Source: Kalmusia sp. IMI 367209 (taxonomy: Eukaryota > Ascomycota > Dothideomycetes > Pleosporales > Didymosphaeriaceae). From it: a DNA stretch of 64,000 bases. The stretch covers positions 2,294,001 through 2,358,000 of the forward strand of contig JAPEUQ010000003.1 in assembly GCA_027946365.1 (NCBI GenBank), given 5' to 3'. Shown in pieces: positions 1 through 10,914 of the stretch. Each line of letters begins with the position of its first letter. Within the stretch, counting starts at the first letter, position 1. Below the pieces are notes generated by a model, which had not been told where the DNA came from, did no database searches, and worked only from the letters and a program-made list of their open reading frames with translations. Both the position numbers and the translations under genes were made by a program.

Positions 1-2072
1 TTGTTCCCTTCGACTCTGCAATCAAATGCTCTGGTGCCGTTGCCAAGCTCCAAGACGGTCGATACAGGCTTTACGTTAAGGGTGCCTCCGAAATTTTGCT
101 CGGCAAATGTGACAACATCGTTTCTGACGCCACTAAGGAATTGATCGAGAGGCCACTCTCGGAGGACAACCGCGAGACTCTTGAACAAATCATCAACACT
201 TATGCATCACGATCACTGCGAACAATCGGACTTGTCTACCGGGACTTCGAGAGCTGGCCACCTAGGGATGCACGCAAGAACGAAGATGATGCCAGTCAAG
301 CGATCTTCGAAGATGTGTTCAAGAAGATGACGTTCCTAGCAATCGTTGGTATCCAGGACCCCCTGAGAAATGGCGTTCGTGAGGCCGTCAAAGACTGCCA
401 GGGAGCCGGAGTATACGTGCGCATGGTCACTGGTGACAACGTTTTGACTGCCAAAGCGATCGCCGAAGACTGCGGAATCTTGGTTCCTGGTGGACTCGTC
501 ATGGAAGGTCCTACTTTCAGAAAACTTTCCAAGCGGGATATGGACGCTGCTATTCCAAAGCTTTGTGTCCTAGCTCGCTCAAGCCCGGAAGATAAGCGCA
601 GGCTCGTGAAGCGTCTCAAAGAGCTAGGTGAGACAGTCGCTGTGACTGGCGATGGTACAAATGACGCACCTGCCTTGAAGACCGCGGATGTTGGTTTCTC
701 CATGGGTATCGCTGGAACTGAAGTCGCCAAAGAAGCCTCTGCTATCATCCTTATGGACGATAATTTTGCTTCCATTGTCAAAGCCTTGCTGTGGGGTCGA
801 GCTGTCAATGATGCCGTCAAGAAGTTCCTGCAGTTCCAAATCACCGTCAACATCACTGCCGTCCTTCTAACCTTCATCTCCGCTGTTTCGAGTTCCGACC
901 AGCAATCAGTCTTGACCGCCGTGCAACTGCTCTGGGTCAATCTTATCATGGACACATTTGCTGCCCTCGCACTCGCCACCGACCCGCCAACACGTAGTCT
1001 CCTCAACCGAAAGCCAGACCCAAAATCCGCTCCGCTGATTACCCTGAACATGTGGAAGATGATCATCGGGCAGTCCATCTACCAACTAGTGGTTACGTTG
1101 ATTCTCTACTTTGCTGGAGAGAAGATCCTGTCTTACGACTCTCCAGAGGAGAAAGAGCGAATGCCTACCCTGGTCTTCAACACCTTCGTTTGGATGCAGA
1201 TCTTCAACTCCCTCAACAACCGTCGCTTGGACAACCGCTTCAACATTTTCGAAGGCATAACTCACAACTGGTTCTTCATCGCCATTCTGCTCATTATGAT
1301 CGGTGGGCAGACGATGATCGTTTTCGTCGGAGGTACTGCTTTCTCCGTCACTAGAATCAACGGCGCTCAATGGGCGTACTCTATCGTACTCGGAGCTCTT
1401 TCCCTCGTAGTGGGTGTGATCGTTCGATTGATTCCGGACGAACTGGTCAGGCGCTGCATTCCCTCGTTTCTGAAGCGAAAGCGAACTCCCGAGCTCGTCG
1501 TGTCGGACGAGTACCAGTGGAATACGGGTCTCCTTGAAATCCGTGACGAGCTTGCTTTCATCAAAAAGGTTCGTGGTGGGCGTCTGAGCAATTTGAAGTT
1601 CAAGATTGAGCATCCTCGCGAGATTTTCTCGCGGTCACGATCCAGTCACTCGTTGCCGGGCACTCCAAACAACGGCCCCAACAATGATCATGATGGCTCT
1701 CCTGCCCCACCGACTCCCGACTCCAGAAGTCGCCGTCGAAACAGGTCGCGCTCGAACTCTGCTTTTGGACCAGCTACCGTCATGGCGGGTATCGTCGCTG
1801 GCAGTGTGGCGGGGTGGTCACCCATTGATCGTCCTGGCGGCGATAACGATTCGCTGAAGTTCTCTCGCAACCGGAGCAGATCAGATCTTGAGGCGCAAGA
1901 AGGCATTGAAGTCCATCCGGACACCAAGTCGACCGACCCTATACTCGCCCCTGACCCATCTGAGTACCGCGGCCCGCCGAGTCAGAATCAGGAAACGACG
2001 CCAAACTTCAATGTCGGGCCATTTGCCGGCGATCCTAAGCTGGATGACAAGTCTAAGTCATCTAAGTCTTAG
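1..2072 (+). CDS. Ca2+-transporting P-type ATPase, PMCA/Pmc1 type (5' truncated by window)
   Basis: This is the C-terminal part of a P2B Ca2+ pump that moves Ca2+ out of the cytosol, in fungi typically into the vacuole. The frame is already open at base 3, so the true start lies upstream; about 689 residues are visible. Early on is the nucleotide-binding motif KGASE, followed by the MVTGDN and PEDKRRLVK segments and the hinge motif TGDGTNDAPALK of P-type ATPases. Several hydrophobic helices follow, including the LLWVNLIMDTFAALALATDPP stretch typical of plasma-membrane-type Ca2+ pumps. The tail after the last helix is Ser/Arg-rich with repeated RSRS-type sequence and ends at TAG 2070-2072; such tails are commonly regulatory and phosphorylated (inference). 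No intron is needed in the visible part. Phosphorylation-site DKTG is outside the window. Confidence 0.95.
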   Translation, partial: VPFDSAIKCSGAVAKLQDGRYRLYVKGASEILLGKCDNIVSDATKELIERPLSEDNRETLEQIINTYASRSLRTIGLVYRDFESWPPRDARKNEDDASQAIFEDVFKKMTFLAIVGIQDPLRNGVREAVKDCQGAGVYVRMVTGDNVLTAKAIAEDCGILVPGGLVMEGPTFRKLSKRDMDAAIPKLCVLARSSPEDKRRLVKRLKELGETVAVTGDGTNDAPALKTADVGFSMGIAGTEVAKEASAIILMDDNFASIVKALLWGRAVNDAVKKFLQFQITVNITAVLLTFISAVSSSDQQSVLTAVQLLWVNLIMDTFAALALATDPPTRSLLNRKPDPKSAPLITLNMWKMIIGQSIYQLVVTLILYFAGEKILSYDSPEEKERMPTLVFNTFVWMQIFNSLNNRRLDNRFNIFEGITHNWFFIAILLIMIGGQTMIVFVGGTAFSVTRINGAQWAYSIVLGALSLVVGVIVRLIPDELVRRCIPSFLKRKRTPELVVSDEYQWNTGLLEIRDELAFIKKVRGGRLSNLKFKIEHPREIFSRSRSSHSLPGTPNNGPNNDHDGSPAPPTPDSRSRRRNRSRSNSAFGPATVMAGIVAGSVAGWSPIDRPGGDNDSLKFSRNRSRSDLEAQEGIEVHPDTKSTDPILAPDPSEYRGPPSQNQETTPNFNVGPFAGDPKLDDKSKSSKS

Positions 2073-2964
2073 AATCTCAAGTGACGCGTCTCTCGTCGAT
2101 CTTGTCAACTCTTCAACGATACCCTGGCTGTGTGTCCAGCCTCCTCTTCCACATTCTAAGCCCTTTCCTTTCCGCTACTGTATAGTCTCTTAATCAGTCT
2201 TCGACGCTATTGAATATCAGCATTGCAAGGCGTCTCGGCGTTGCTCTGCCACCAACAAAGAACGGATGGCGGTGTTTCATTTTCATTGCGTCTACATATC
2301 ACCTATAATTTTACTGGGTTTTCTTTATGCGCTTCCGTATTGTATAGTAACAAGGTTCTCTTCCCCGTGAAGTAGCCCGCTCGTTTGTATTATTGAAAGA
2401 TTTTCTTTATGTTGGATGGAGAGGGTAGCATACTAAGCTATTGGCGGGTTCGCTTCTTCAGCGGTGCTTGCGCGTGGGAGCGGCATTACAAAATCGAAGT
2501 GACGGGTTATTATCGAGTACCTAGCCGCTTCCAAATGCATAAAAAAGTTTAGATTCTACCTACGCTCTTTCCACTCATGCTTCGTGGATTGTGTTTCATT
2601 TCTCAACCGTCATATTGTGAGCTGTCTTCTCTTTCCTTTGGAACTTTCCTTTGGAATCTTGCCTACTTGTGGCTAGACTCACCGGAAATGGATCCCTATT
2701 AGACTAGAAGCACCCGTTGTCACGACACATGTTGTTAGTGGTTGGTCCCCAAATGATTCGCTCCGAATACAAGTGTGGGGGCGTTCCCGGAACGGACACT
2801 AGCACAGCCACGCACGCCACAACCACGCGTCATTGCCCCAGCATCTATGTCTGCCTGCTCAAGTGACCTGCAACATCGCCTTCTCACACCACACACAACG
2901 CACTCCGACTCCCCACTGTCGCTCACCAACCATTTGTAGCTCTACACCTACTACACAATTCATC
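2073..2964. other. Intergenic region between the Ca2+ ATPase and the Pmp3-like gene
   Basis: About 0.9 kb without a supportable gene. It must hold the ATPase 3' end and the promoter and leader of the downstream gene. A 13-bp unit, CTTTCCTTTGGAA, is repeated head to tail at 2631-2656 in a pyrimidine-rich stretch. Nothing else is recognisable. Confidence 0.6.
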
Positions 2965-3549
2965 ATGTGCGGCACCGACTGCTTTTTGATGTTCCTCTCC
3001 TTACTCTTCCCGCCCATAGGAGGTAAGTTCCCCGCCTCCAACGGCAGTTTTCAACACGCACTGCTTTGGTACTTTGTACATGGTGCTAATAGTATTATAG
3101 TATGGGTCAAGAGGGGCATCTGTAGCGCCGACTCTCTCATCAACCTCGCCCTTCTCTGCCTCGGCTTCCTCCCCGGAGTGATTCATGCTTGGTACATTAT
3201 CCTCAACAATCCGGAGCACGACTACGAACATGTGCCCGATCACGAGCGCCAGGGCGGCACAACTAGGTACTACATTGTAGCACATGGTGGACCCGCTCCG
3301 CATGGTGGAAATGGGCAAATGCACTACGGCACTGTGGGAAGCCAGCCCACTGGCGGGCAGTTCCCGGGACAGCAGACGGGCACGACGAACGCATTTGCGC
3401 AGCCGAAGCCAAATAAGAGTGCGCAGCCTCAGCAGGGTGTTGCGGGGCAGGAGATCGGTGGTGGTCAGGGCAGCTCGGAGCAGCCGAACGGTCCCCCACC
3501 GACGTATGCGGATGTCATCAAGGGGGATCATAAGGTGCAGAAGCCGTAG
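2965..3549 (+). CDS. Pmp3/UPF0057 family membrane protein with long C-terminal tail
   Basis: Exons 2965-3022 and 3101-3549, predicted 168 aa. Splicing joins ...LFPPIG to VWVKRG, restoring the Pmp3 consensus PPIGV(x)KRG...LINxxLxxLGxxPGxIHAxYII. Pmp3 proteins are small two-helix membrane proteins linked to membrane potential and salt or cold tolerance. Canonical members are about 55 residues; this one has roughly 110 extra residues: a tyrosine/charged segment, a Gly/Gln-rich stretch and an end containing PPPTYADVIKGDHK. PPTY is a PPxY motif, the kind bound by WW domains of Rsp5-type ubiquitin ligases, so turnover by ubiquitination is a reasonable inference. The 78-bp intron has a GTAAGT donor and a GCTAAT branch, is a multiple of three and has no in-frame stop, so the unspliced frame stays open. 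The ATG at 2965 is chosen because homology begins there. Confidence 0.9.
   Translation: MCGTDCFLMFLSLLFPPIGGKFPASNGSFQHALLWYFVHGANSIIVWVKRGICSADSLINLALLCLGFLPGVIHAWYIILNNPEHDYEHVPDHERQGGTTRYYIVAHGGPAPHGGNGQMHYGTVGSQPTGGQFPGQQTGTTNAFAQPKPNKSAQPQQGVAGQEIGGGQGSSEQPNGPPPTYADVIKGDHKVQKP
3023..3100 (+). other. Stopless 78-bp intron in the Pmp3-like gene
   Basis: Donor GTAAGT, branch GCTAAT and acceptor TATAG. The length is divisible by three and the frame is open, so retention would insert 26 residues between the two membrane helices. Confidence 0.85.
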
Positions 3550-4204
3550 AGCGGCGTACGTAGCCGGCTAGGTGGAAGAGGAAGATCGAACACGGGATGA
3601 GTATGTGGTGTGTTCGTTCGATAAGGCGTTATATGGGTTTTCTGTCGGTTTATGGGCGTCTTGCATTCTTTATCGTTCGATTGAACACCATCCAGCATTG
3701 GCGCTTCTATACGGGTATTCGGTAGTTCATGGCTGTACGATTAGGCTCTAAGAAGGATCAAACCAAATTAAAGCTATCCGTTCCATCCTGACACCTACAT
3801 CCATCCACAAATCTACCTCGGCATCTCGCCAGCTCTCGCAGCTCGGCCTCTGACAAATACATGAGTTAGCAACGAGCGCCTGATTAATAGTCCGACGCGA
3901 CGCGCCCGAACAGTATCCGTCTCGCGAGGTACTTACTCAGTAAGTACACGGTGTTCGAGTTGCAGGACGAATAGCAGCGGACAACAGCCGCGAACATGGC
4001 TGCTACGTCATGGCGACACCTTCTCGTTCCGACGCGCCTGTCTCGTGTAACCGCTACGCCGCATGAATATAACCACGCAGCTCTGCCTCGTAATCCTGCT
4101 GCTAACTCCCTCCGTACTCTCCACTACGTCGCCTCCGCGATAGAAAAAGAACTCACAACACTCGATTGAAATCTCCTTGCCGCAACAAAAAATAGCTGCT
4201 CGTC
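3550..4204. other. Intergenic region upstream of the MAPEG gene
   Basis: About 650 bp between two plus-strand genes. It should contain the 3' end of the Pmp3-like gene and the promoter of the MAPEG gene. I see no coding potential and no clear element. Confidence 0.5.
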
Positions 4205-4837
4205 ATGGCTTCCTCTAGCATTAATTACCCCCTCCTCGCCATCCCGGCATACTATATCTTCAGCATCATCCCCCATGCATACGCCATGTCGCTCCTAGGC
4301 TCCGCAGGCTACCAGCCGAACAACGCGAACCCCAAAGCCGCGCTGTCACCTGCAAACGTGCGTTGAATCCCCTTCTTCCCAACCAGTGACCTCAACCTTC
4401 CCCCCTCGGCCTCTCCGGCGGAGTCGAAAAAGCACCCCCAATCCCAATGTCCTCCCTCCACCGACCGTAGTCTGACATGAACCGCGAGCACGCAGGTCAA
4501 AGGCAAAGTCCCCGAGCACGTCTTCGCCAAATACCAACGGGCGGAAAACGCGCAGAACAACAACTACGAGCAGATGCCCATCTTCGCGGCGGCCATCCTC
4601 GCGTCGCTGATCGCAGAGCGCTCGTCGTTCAAGGGCGCCGGCGCCGCGCTCAACGGCGAGGACGCCACCGGCTTGACCACCTTCATTGCCGCGTGGTTCG
4701 CCGTCAGGACTGCGTACAATGTCGCGTATATCTCCATCTCGAGCCACTCGGCGAGCTTTACGAGGAGTGCGCTGTGGGCTGCTGGGACGGTGTTGGCGAG
4801 TTATCAGATCTTCAAGGCGGCGAAGGTGTTGGGGTAG
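4205..4837 (+). CDS. MAPEG family protein (microsomal glutathione S-transferase-like)
   Basis: Exons 4205-4357 and 4496-4837, predicted 164 aa. MAPEG proteins are four-helix integral membrane proteins of the ER or mitochondria that handle glutathione or eicosanoid-type chemistry. The segment after the intron has the family pattern: an AKYQRAENAQNNNYEQMP run (R-A-x-x-N-x-x-E-x-x-P) followed by hydrophobic helices, then a helix with WFAVRTAYNVAYI. The first exon provides the N-terminal hydrophobic helix. The 138-bp intron begins GTGCGT and ends CACGCAG; the junction is phase 0. Length is normal for the family (about 150-170 aa). The 3' end faces DDB1 (convergent, about 355 bp apart). The specific substrate cannot be told from sequence. 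Confidence 0.88.
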
Positions 4838-5192
4838 ATGGGGGTCGGTGGTGTATGCAGGTGTACTTGGATGTAGACATGGTGGAGGTGAAAGAGAGGG
4901 ACTTGGATGGCAGGATATGCGGCCTCATGGCGAGGGTGACGAGCTTGTTTTTAGCAATGACGATATACGGGTACGGTGCGGCGCCAGGCGAAATGTAATG
5001 ATTTGCTCAAATCGCTGTCACATATCAATCTCGCACAGGTGTTGTGTGTGTTGCGTCGATATTGGAGGCTGTAAGCCACCTACTTGCAAAGAGCGCTATA
5101 TGTACGCATGCAGCCGCCTCCTCTATCTCTATGCTTTACGCACGAAAAAGCTCGCCATAACATGCTTCTGATCCTGCAACTCTTTGACTGCC
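4838..5192. other. Convergent intergenic region, MAPEG gene / DDB1
   Basis: About 355 bp between two converging stop codons. Expected to hold both 3' ends. No gene seen. Confidence 0.5.
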
Positions 5193-8100
5193 TTAATGCA
5201 TCCTCCTCAACCCCTCAACTAGCCCCCTCATCTCCTCTACATCTACACCCAACCCTTCAACCGCCTTCCGTTGAACGCTCTCCTCTGCGTCCAAAAACCG
5301 CTCTAGGAACTCACCATCTACAAAACGGAACGGTTCATCACTCTCGCGCACATGGTTCTTGTACGCGCGGTACTTGGCGAACGGGAGGTCGCCGAGGGCG
5401 TGCACCAGCTCGCCGAGATTCGATTGCAGCGTCATGAGGAGGTTCTGATGGGATGGGGCGATGAGGCCGAGGAGGTAGATTGAGCCATCGACCTGGAGAG
5501 ACGTTAGCAGTTGTTCAACAGATGGGCAACGGACAAGAAGGGTGAATAAGAAGGTGGACACTTACAGTTCCCATGAATGCTCTCGGCAAGACGATAGCGC
5601 CCGGCGCAGCAGCAACATCTATACGCCGTATCCGATTTACCATCTCGCCGAGCTGCATCTCAGACGAGACGTTCAACCGCCTCTTGTCGTCGTCTGTGAC
5701 GCCGTTCGGTTCGCGGTAGAGGATCGTAAGGTTGCCTTCTGCATCGGTCACGACGTAGACGTTCTCTTCTAATTCGGCGACTGCTGTTGTCCATGCCGTC
5801 TGAAAGTGTCGTGCGACTTCGACAAGCGCATCTGGCAGCCCGGCTTCGCCGCGCTGGTACTCGACTACGACGAGCGACTTCATGAGGTCTGCGATTGCTA
5901 TCAGAGAACCGTTGACAGCGATATCGGTGGGTGCGGTTGAGCATCTGAAGTGAGCGAGTTTGACGAGGTCGGGGCTGCTCTCGGAGCGGTATTCTACATC
6001 GTATATGGTGACAGTTTTGATCAGCGCGGCTACAATTTTGCCGTTGCAGATGGCGAGACATCTACATCCGCCCTTGACAGCGAGCTCCGTTACGAGCTTG
6101 AACTGCCGATCGGGCGTGACTTCAAGGATGATGATGCGGCCTCGTTCCATCACGATCTCCTCGTCGTTTACGTATACGGTGCCGATGACGAAGCGTTCAG
6201 CCGTGTTGCCTGAGCCGTCGGGAAGTTCGCAGCGCATCACGGATTCGACTAACTCTTCCTCATTCAAGGCCCATGTATCCAGCTCTTTGAACTGTATTTC
6301 GTCTACGAGCTTGAAGTGGCTGAGCAGCTGCTCCTCGCCACCCTTGAGTATCCTCTTTATTGTGCCGAGACCAAATGCTTTGAGGGAAGGCGAGTATGCT
6401 ATACGTCGTACAGTCTCGTCTACCTTCAAAGTTTGGACATGCGTCGTTCGCTCCGTGTCGACAAGCGCAATGCGTAGATCTTCTGATGTAGCGATGGCGA
6501 TGGAGCCCGGGTATGCTTCTGAATCGAATGGACACACTGTAGTTGCTTTCTCAGCTGTCACAGCGGAGTACACTAACCGGTCCTCAGAGCTGTATATCAA
6601 GGACGGGTGCTCACATGTAGCGAATACATTGTAAAGCCCGTTCCCGCGCGGTAGAGCCCTGAAAGTCACTTCTCTTGTTCCAAGAACAATGCTCTTTCGC
6701 CCTGATAGCTCGTACGTTGAAGGTTCGAATACGTATGTGACAACGTTGCCATCTGCCATGGCTGCAAAGAGTGTAGGTGGTTGCTCCGGGAAGATCTGGG
6801 TAAGCAATATTGAACGCGGGACTGAATCGTCCGAAACCTGTACAGTGGTAAAAGGTTCCAGGGAGGACACTGAGCACACTGAAAGCTGTGAATTCTTCCA
6901 GAAACCTAGGAAACATATCGAGCCGGAGTCGGGCGTCAGAGCGACGCAAGCAACTTGACTGTCAATGCCGAAAGTCTTCTCTTTGACGACGCTTAATCCG
7001 TTGTTGTTATCGAGGACTGTTACGGCCACACCGCCCAATGAAATTAGGACGTGACTGTCATTTGCTGAAGCCGCGGTGATTGTCTGGCCATTTGGTGGCA
7101 GCCATTCGGAGACGATCATACCGCCATCCAAGTCAGTGATCCGGACACGTCCAGCTGTGACCTGTACAACACGGCCCTGGGATAAATTTGAAGCAACGAG
7201 AGTTGTCTCGTCTAGTGACAATCCAACAAATTCTTCTACTTCTTCCACCTCACCCTGACCATCGAATTTGAACACGCGAGACTCGTTGACAAAAGTGACG
7301 AGCAGTGTGTCGACATATTCAGCGCTGCTGCTTGACTTGAGACTGAATAGATTGGAGATATGATCCATCTCGCCTAGCACCCCAAGATCCTCGAGACCCA
7401 CACCACTGCGGACGCTCCTCAAGCTACCGTCCTGGTAGGCACCGCTTCCCGTTACGATTCTAGCTTGACCAGAAGAGTATTCGTTCGTCTGGCCCTCATC
7501 GGATCTATTACCCATATCCATAACGGTGAAGTCCAAGATAGGTGCAATGTTGGAAAATGTTTGCACAATTTCCACAGATTTCTCGGCAATACGGATGACC
7601 TGTGAGTCTCCCTGGTGTGAGCCAACGAAGACATATCCTGCGTCTAGATATACGAGCGTGGATGCGCGGGATATCCGCCCCATGATGTCCAGCTTCCAAG
7701 ATTGTACTCCATTATTTTCGTCCAATTCTAGCATGAATAGGTATAAACGGCCGTATTCATCCGCGAAGAGGAATCGCTGTGTGTCAATGCGTTCCCATGC
7801 GACGAACATGGTCGCTTCGTCTAGAGGCTGTGTGTCCATTTCTCCTGTCTCGTCGTTATAGTATCCGATGGAGGTCTCTCCAAGGACTATCAAGCCATGG
7901 GTAGGCGCTTCGATCGGAATGACGTGGCTTGCGCCGAGTTCCAGTTCCCCGTGATAGGTCTCCCCATCCTCGAGCTCCACAGAGTCTGGTCCATCGAATC
8001 TGAGTTCACGAATTCTAAGCCGGATGGTAGAGTGCGTGTCTTCGTACAACAAAGCCAGCTTTGCCTTGTCGTCCAAGGATCGTGGCCGCAGGAAGCCAGA

Positions 8101-8667
8101 CGAGCGAACAAACATCTCAGACAACCTGCAAGGCTGAGGTTCTCCAAGATGCGCTATGTCGGGCTCTTGCTTCCTCTTCTTGCCTCTTTGCACCAGGGGT
8201 ATGATTGTTATTATGCCTTCATACACCTCGACCGTCATGAAGCGCCCGGTGGGGTCGACATGGCATCTCTCCCCCGTCTGCGATTCCCTGGCCGCATTGT
8301 CTGCCACACTTTCGAACGTCTTCTCGGTCTGGACCCGTTTCTTTTCCGGATCCCATGATAGTGTGAAATACATGAACCGGTCTGTTCCTATGAAGAGGTG
8401 ATCGGTCGGCGATAGAGCGGGCCGGAGCTTCTGGAGCATTGTGACCTTGCCATAGATGGCCTTGGAGTGCTGGAGCGACAATCCTTCGGCATTTTGCGTG
8501 TAGAACTCGAGGCGGTTTGTCTTCCTGTTTTCTCTGTTAGACATGTCTCTATATCGTGTTTCTACAGCTTACGCGACGACCAGGCAGTCCTCATCTGCAG
8601 CTAGGAAGTTGAGCTTCAGGGCATGGCGGACGCTGCTGGGCCTGTGGATGGGGGTAATGTATGCCAT
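5193..8667 (-). CDS. DDB1: DNA damage-binding protein 1 (DDB1), CUL4 ligase adaptor
   Basis: Exons (transcription order) 8667-8573, 8524-5566 and 5492-5193, predicted 1117 aa, close to the usual 1140. DDB1 is the three-beta-propeller adaptor of CUL4 E3 ubiquitin ligases and takes part in UV-damage recognition and protein turnover in the nucleus. The N-terminus matches the family after splicing (LVVAKTNRLEFYTQNAEGL, human LLIAKNTRLEIY...AEGL). The middle carries VFVGSHQGDSQ and a GSGAYQDGSLRSVRSGVG segment like human CSGAFKEGSLRIIRNGIG. The C-terminus (FVDGEFLERFLD...EGLRRMH) matches the CPSF_A end. Intron 1 (8525-8572, 48 bp) has donor GTAAGC and a TCTAAC branch; intron 2 (5493-5565, 73 bp) has donor GTAAGT. 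The start is 253 bp from the divergent RPC37 gene, so the two probably share a promoter. Confidence 0.95.
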
Positions 8668-8920
8668 GTTGACGGCAAAGTCTGTGTGCAGCTCCGCGAA
8701 GCAAACCCGGGGCAGGAGAGGTCAGCAGTGGCAGGATATCATGGGTAGGCCTCGGAGGTAGGTGTTGTTCTAACGCCGTCATGGAGAATGCACGGGCTAG
8801 CGCGGGCGCGCGTAGTTGACGTGCCAGAGGTGGACGCGGGGCAACTTTTTCTCGGGCAGCGTCTGCGGCTTTGTGCTACCCGCGGTCCCTCACCCAACTG
8901 CGCAGCAACATTTGCTCGCC
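8668..8920. promoter_or_regulatory. Compact bidirectional promoter, DDB1 / RPC37
   Basis: Only 253 bp separate the ATG codons of two divergently transcribed housekeeping genes, so both promoters and 5' leaders must lie here. I found no convincing TATA box. The role is inferred from gene orientation. Confidence 0.6.
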
Positions 8921-10143
8921 ATGGCTCGTAAGAAGGCCCGTCGATCTGCTGCGCTGCTTGGTCCGCTCTACTAACAAGGCCCACCGATACAGCTGCGGCA
9001 ATGGACGACAACGACGAAGTCATCGCCGAGTACGATGTCTTCATCACCCCCGAGATGGAGCAGCAGCTCTACGTCCTGCAGTACTTGAACCGCCGCCCCA
9101 GCCAGCCATTCGACAGGAACGAAGGCGCCGTGCCCTCCGAAGTGCGTGTCAAAGAACAGTCCGGCTTCATCGAGGTCGACGTTGCTCTTCCCATGAAGAC
9201 GAATTTCAACAGACAGGCCGGCGTGCGGTGGGGCGAGGCCATGCGCAAGACGAAGCAACTCGGACAGAAGGCATACGGCATCGCATCAGGCTTCGAGCGC
9301 GCCATGCCCCGCGCTGCCCGCCCAGGAGCCCCCGCTGACGGCCCCTCCACGCCGCTTGCCATCGACGACCAGGACAGTTTCGACGAATACGTCGCCAACT
9401 TCGAAGACGCGAACGAGAAGGGCCATGTGCTCAATACACAGACATACGGCGGGCAGATTGTCAAGGAGGACGGCAAGGGACCAACCTACATGGTGGGAAC
9501 ATTTAGAAAGGGTGTGTGAGCTCTGGTCCGTTGTACAAAAGCACACACTGACGCGTGCTAGACCAGCTACACCTCACAAGGCTTAATGGCGTAGTACAGC
9601 TGCGGACACAGTTCCACCACCTAGATGCCGTAAATCAGCTTGAAGCTGCCTTGCGCCGACGCGAGAAGGAGTCGCAAGAAGGCGCAAAGCCTACCGAGCC
9701 CAAGGCCTTCATGCCAACCGTAAAGAAGGCAGGCGGAGACACGGCAGCGGAGATCACTCAAGCCTTTATGAAAGCCGCTAATGCGGAGAAGTGGAATAAA
9801 CTACAGTACTTTGACGGAGACGTAAGCGCCCGTTCATCTAATCGCTGTAGAATTAATCTCTGACAATGAGTAGACTGGCGCTTCCTATGCAGCGTTTGCG
9901 GACCATCTATTCTTAGCAGATGCGGATACAGCTCCAAAGTTGCATTCTAGTATGAGCGACGATCAGTACCTCGATGCGATTAGTGCTCCTTCAAGCGGAA
10001 AGGGAGTGAAGAAAAAGTCTTCCCACCGGCGACAAGAGACCATAGATATTTCGGATTCAGACAGTGATGCTGGCGAGACGGCCGTTAAGACCGCTGAAGC
10101 AGGGGCCGCGGACCGTACAGTGGACATGACAGATGCGCCATGA
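8921..10143 (+). CDS. RPC37: DNA-directed RNA polymerase III subunit Rpc37/RPC5 (Sin-like)
   Basis: Exons 8921-8927, 8993-9511, 9562-9821 and 9874-10143, predicted 351 aa. Rpc37 pairs with Rpc53 as a TFIIF-like module of Pol III needed for termination and reinitiation. Family features are the N-terminal EYDVFI...LYVLQYLNRRP segment, the QLHLTRLNGVVQLRTQFHHLD segment (human GELHLTPLHGILQLRP) and YFDGDTGASYAAFADHLF near the end. The first coding exon is only 7 nt (ATG GCT C); intron 1 (8928-8992) has GTAAGA and a perfect TACTAAC branch. Intron 2 is 9512-9561 and intron 3 is 9822-9873. The C-terminus is Ser/Asp-rich (DISDSDSD) and Lys-rich, consistent with a nuclear protein. The short first exon is the least certain part; the next in-frame ATG at 9001 is the alternative start. 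Confidence 0.9.
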
Positions 10144-10914
10144 AATAACTAAACTTCGACTCGAAACACTCGAAACACATAGCGAGCAATGCAAGAAAAT
10201 GCGGCGCTTGGAAATGAAGCTACGAATAGCTCATATGCTTTGTTGAGAGTTCTGACTCTATCTCAAGCCTTCAGAAATTTGCGTAAAGACGCGCATAGAG
10301 TGGAAGAAAGGGAAGAAACGGCTGGTGCTGGGTATTCTTATCGTATGAGGCGATGAAATGAATGAGGTTACTTTGGAGATACCACATTCATTAGATGCTC
10401 CGCAGGACGGAAGGTTGAAAAGGACCTGTGACACTTGAGTGAGCAGAGCTGAGGTGGGCCTAGATGAACAGCCAAATCTACTGAATGATTGAACAAATCA
10501 AATAGACCTGCGTCACTATACTTGGCTCTCTCAGTCGCTCTGGCCAAGCAGCAGAATGGTTCTCCATAAAGACATGCATGATATCCCAAAATGGAAAGGC
10601 GTTCGTTCACGTGATTAGAGCTACCAAGCGGAAAAACTTTCCCTGTCGGCTTCCTCTGCCCACACCAAACCCATCCTTCGCAAAGCGACATCTGGAAACG
10701 TGAGGCCGGGCCACTCCACCCCACACCATGCCTGCCTCGAGCATGGCACAACCCAAGAGCGTCGCCCCGCTGCCGGTCTCCCGCAAGGAGCGTTTGGAGG
10801 CGGCTCTATTCCACGACCTCGGTTGAGTGCGGAGTTCGTTCCTGCTGCACCCTGCAGCAGCTTACCCCACGAATCACTTCTCCAACCCGAGCAACAGATA
10901 CACCAACACACACG
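10144..10914. other. Intergenic region and 5' leader of the HIBADH gene
   Basis: About 770 bp between two plus-strand genes. It holds a short ORF at 10728-10826, listed separately, that would lie in the 5' leader of the downstream gene. No other feature is supported. Confidence 0.5.
10728..10826 (+). other. Possible upstream ORF (32 codons) in the HIBADH leader
   Basis: ATG at 10728 and TGA at 10824-10826 encode 32 residues beginning MPASSMAQPKSV, about 90 bp before the HIBADH start. It could be a regulatory uORF or the first exon of an unrecognised gene. I do not recognise the peptide, and there is no direct evidence of translation. Confidence 0.25.

Noticed and set aside
296..1078. 260-codon open frame antisense to the Ca2+ ATPase
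   Set aside because: Its residues mirror codon use of the true plus-strand gene. It has no family similarity and overlaps strictly conserved ATPase motifs.
5515..8544. DDB1 as a single exon of 1009 codons
   Set aside because: It lacks the conserved N-terminal and C-terminal family segments, which are restored by the two introns.
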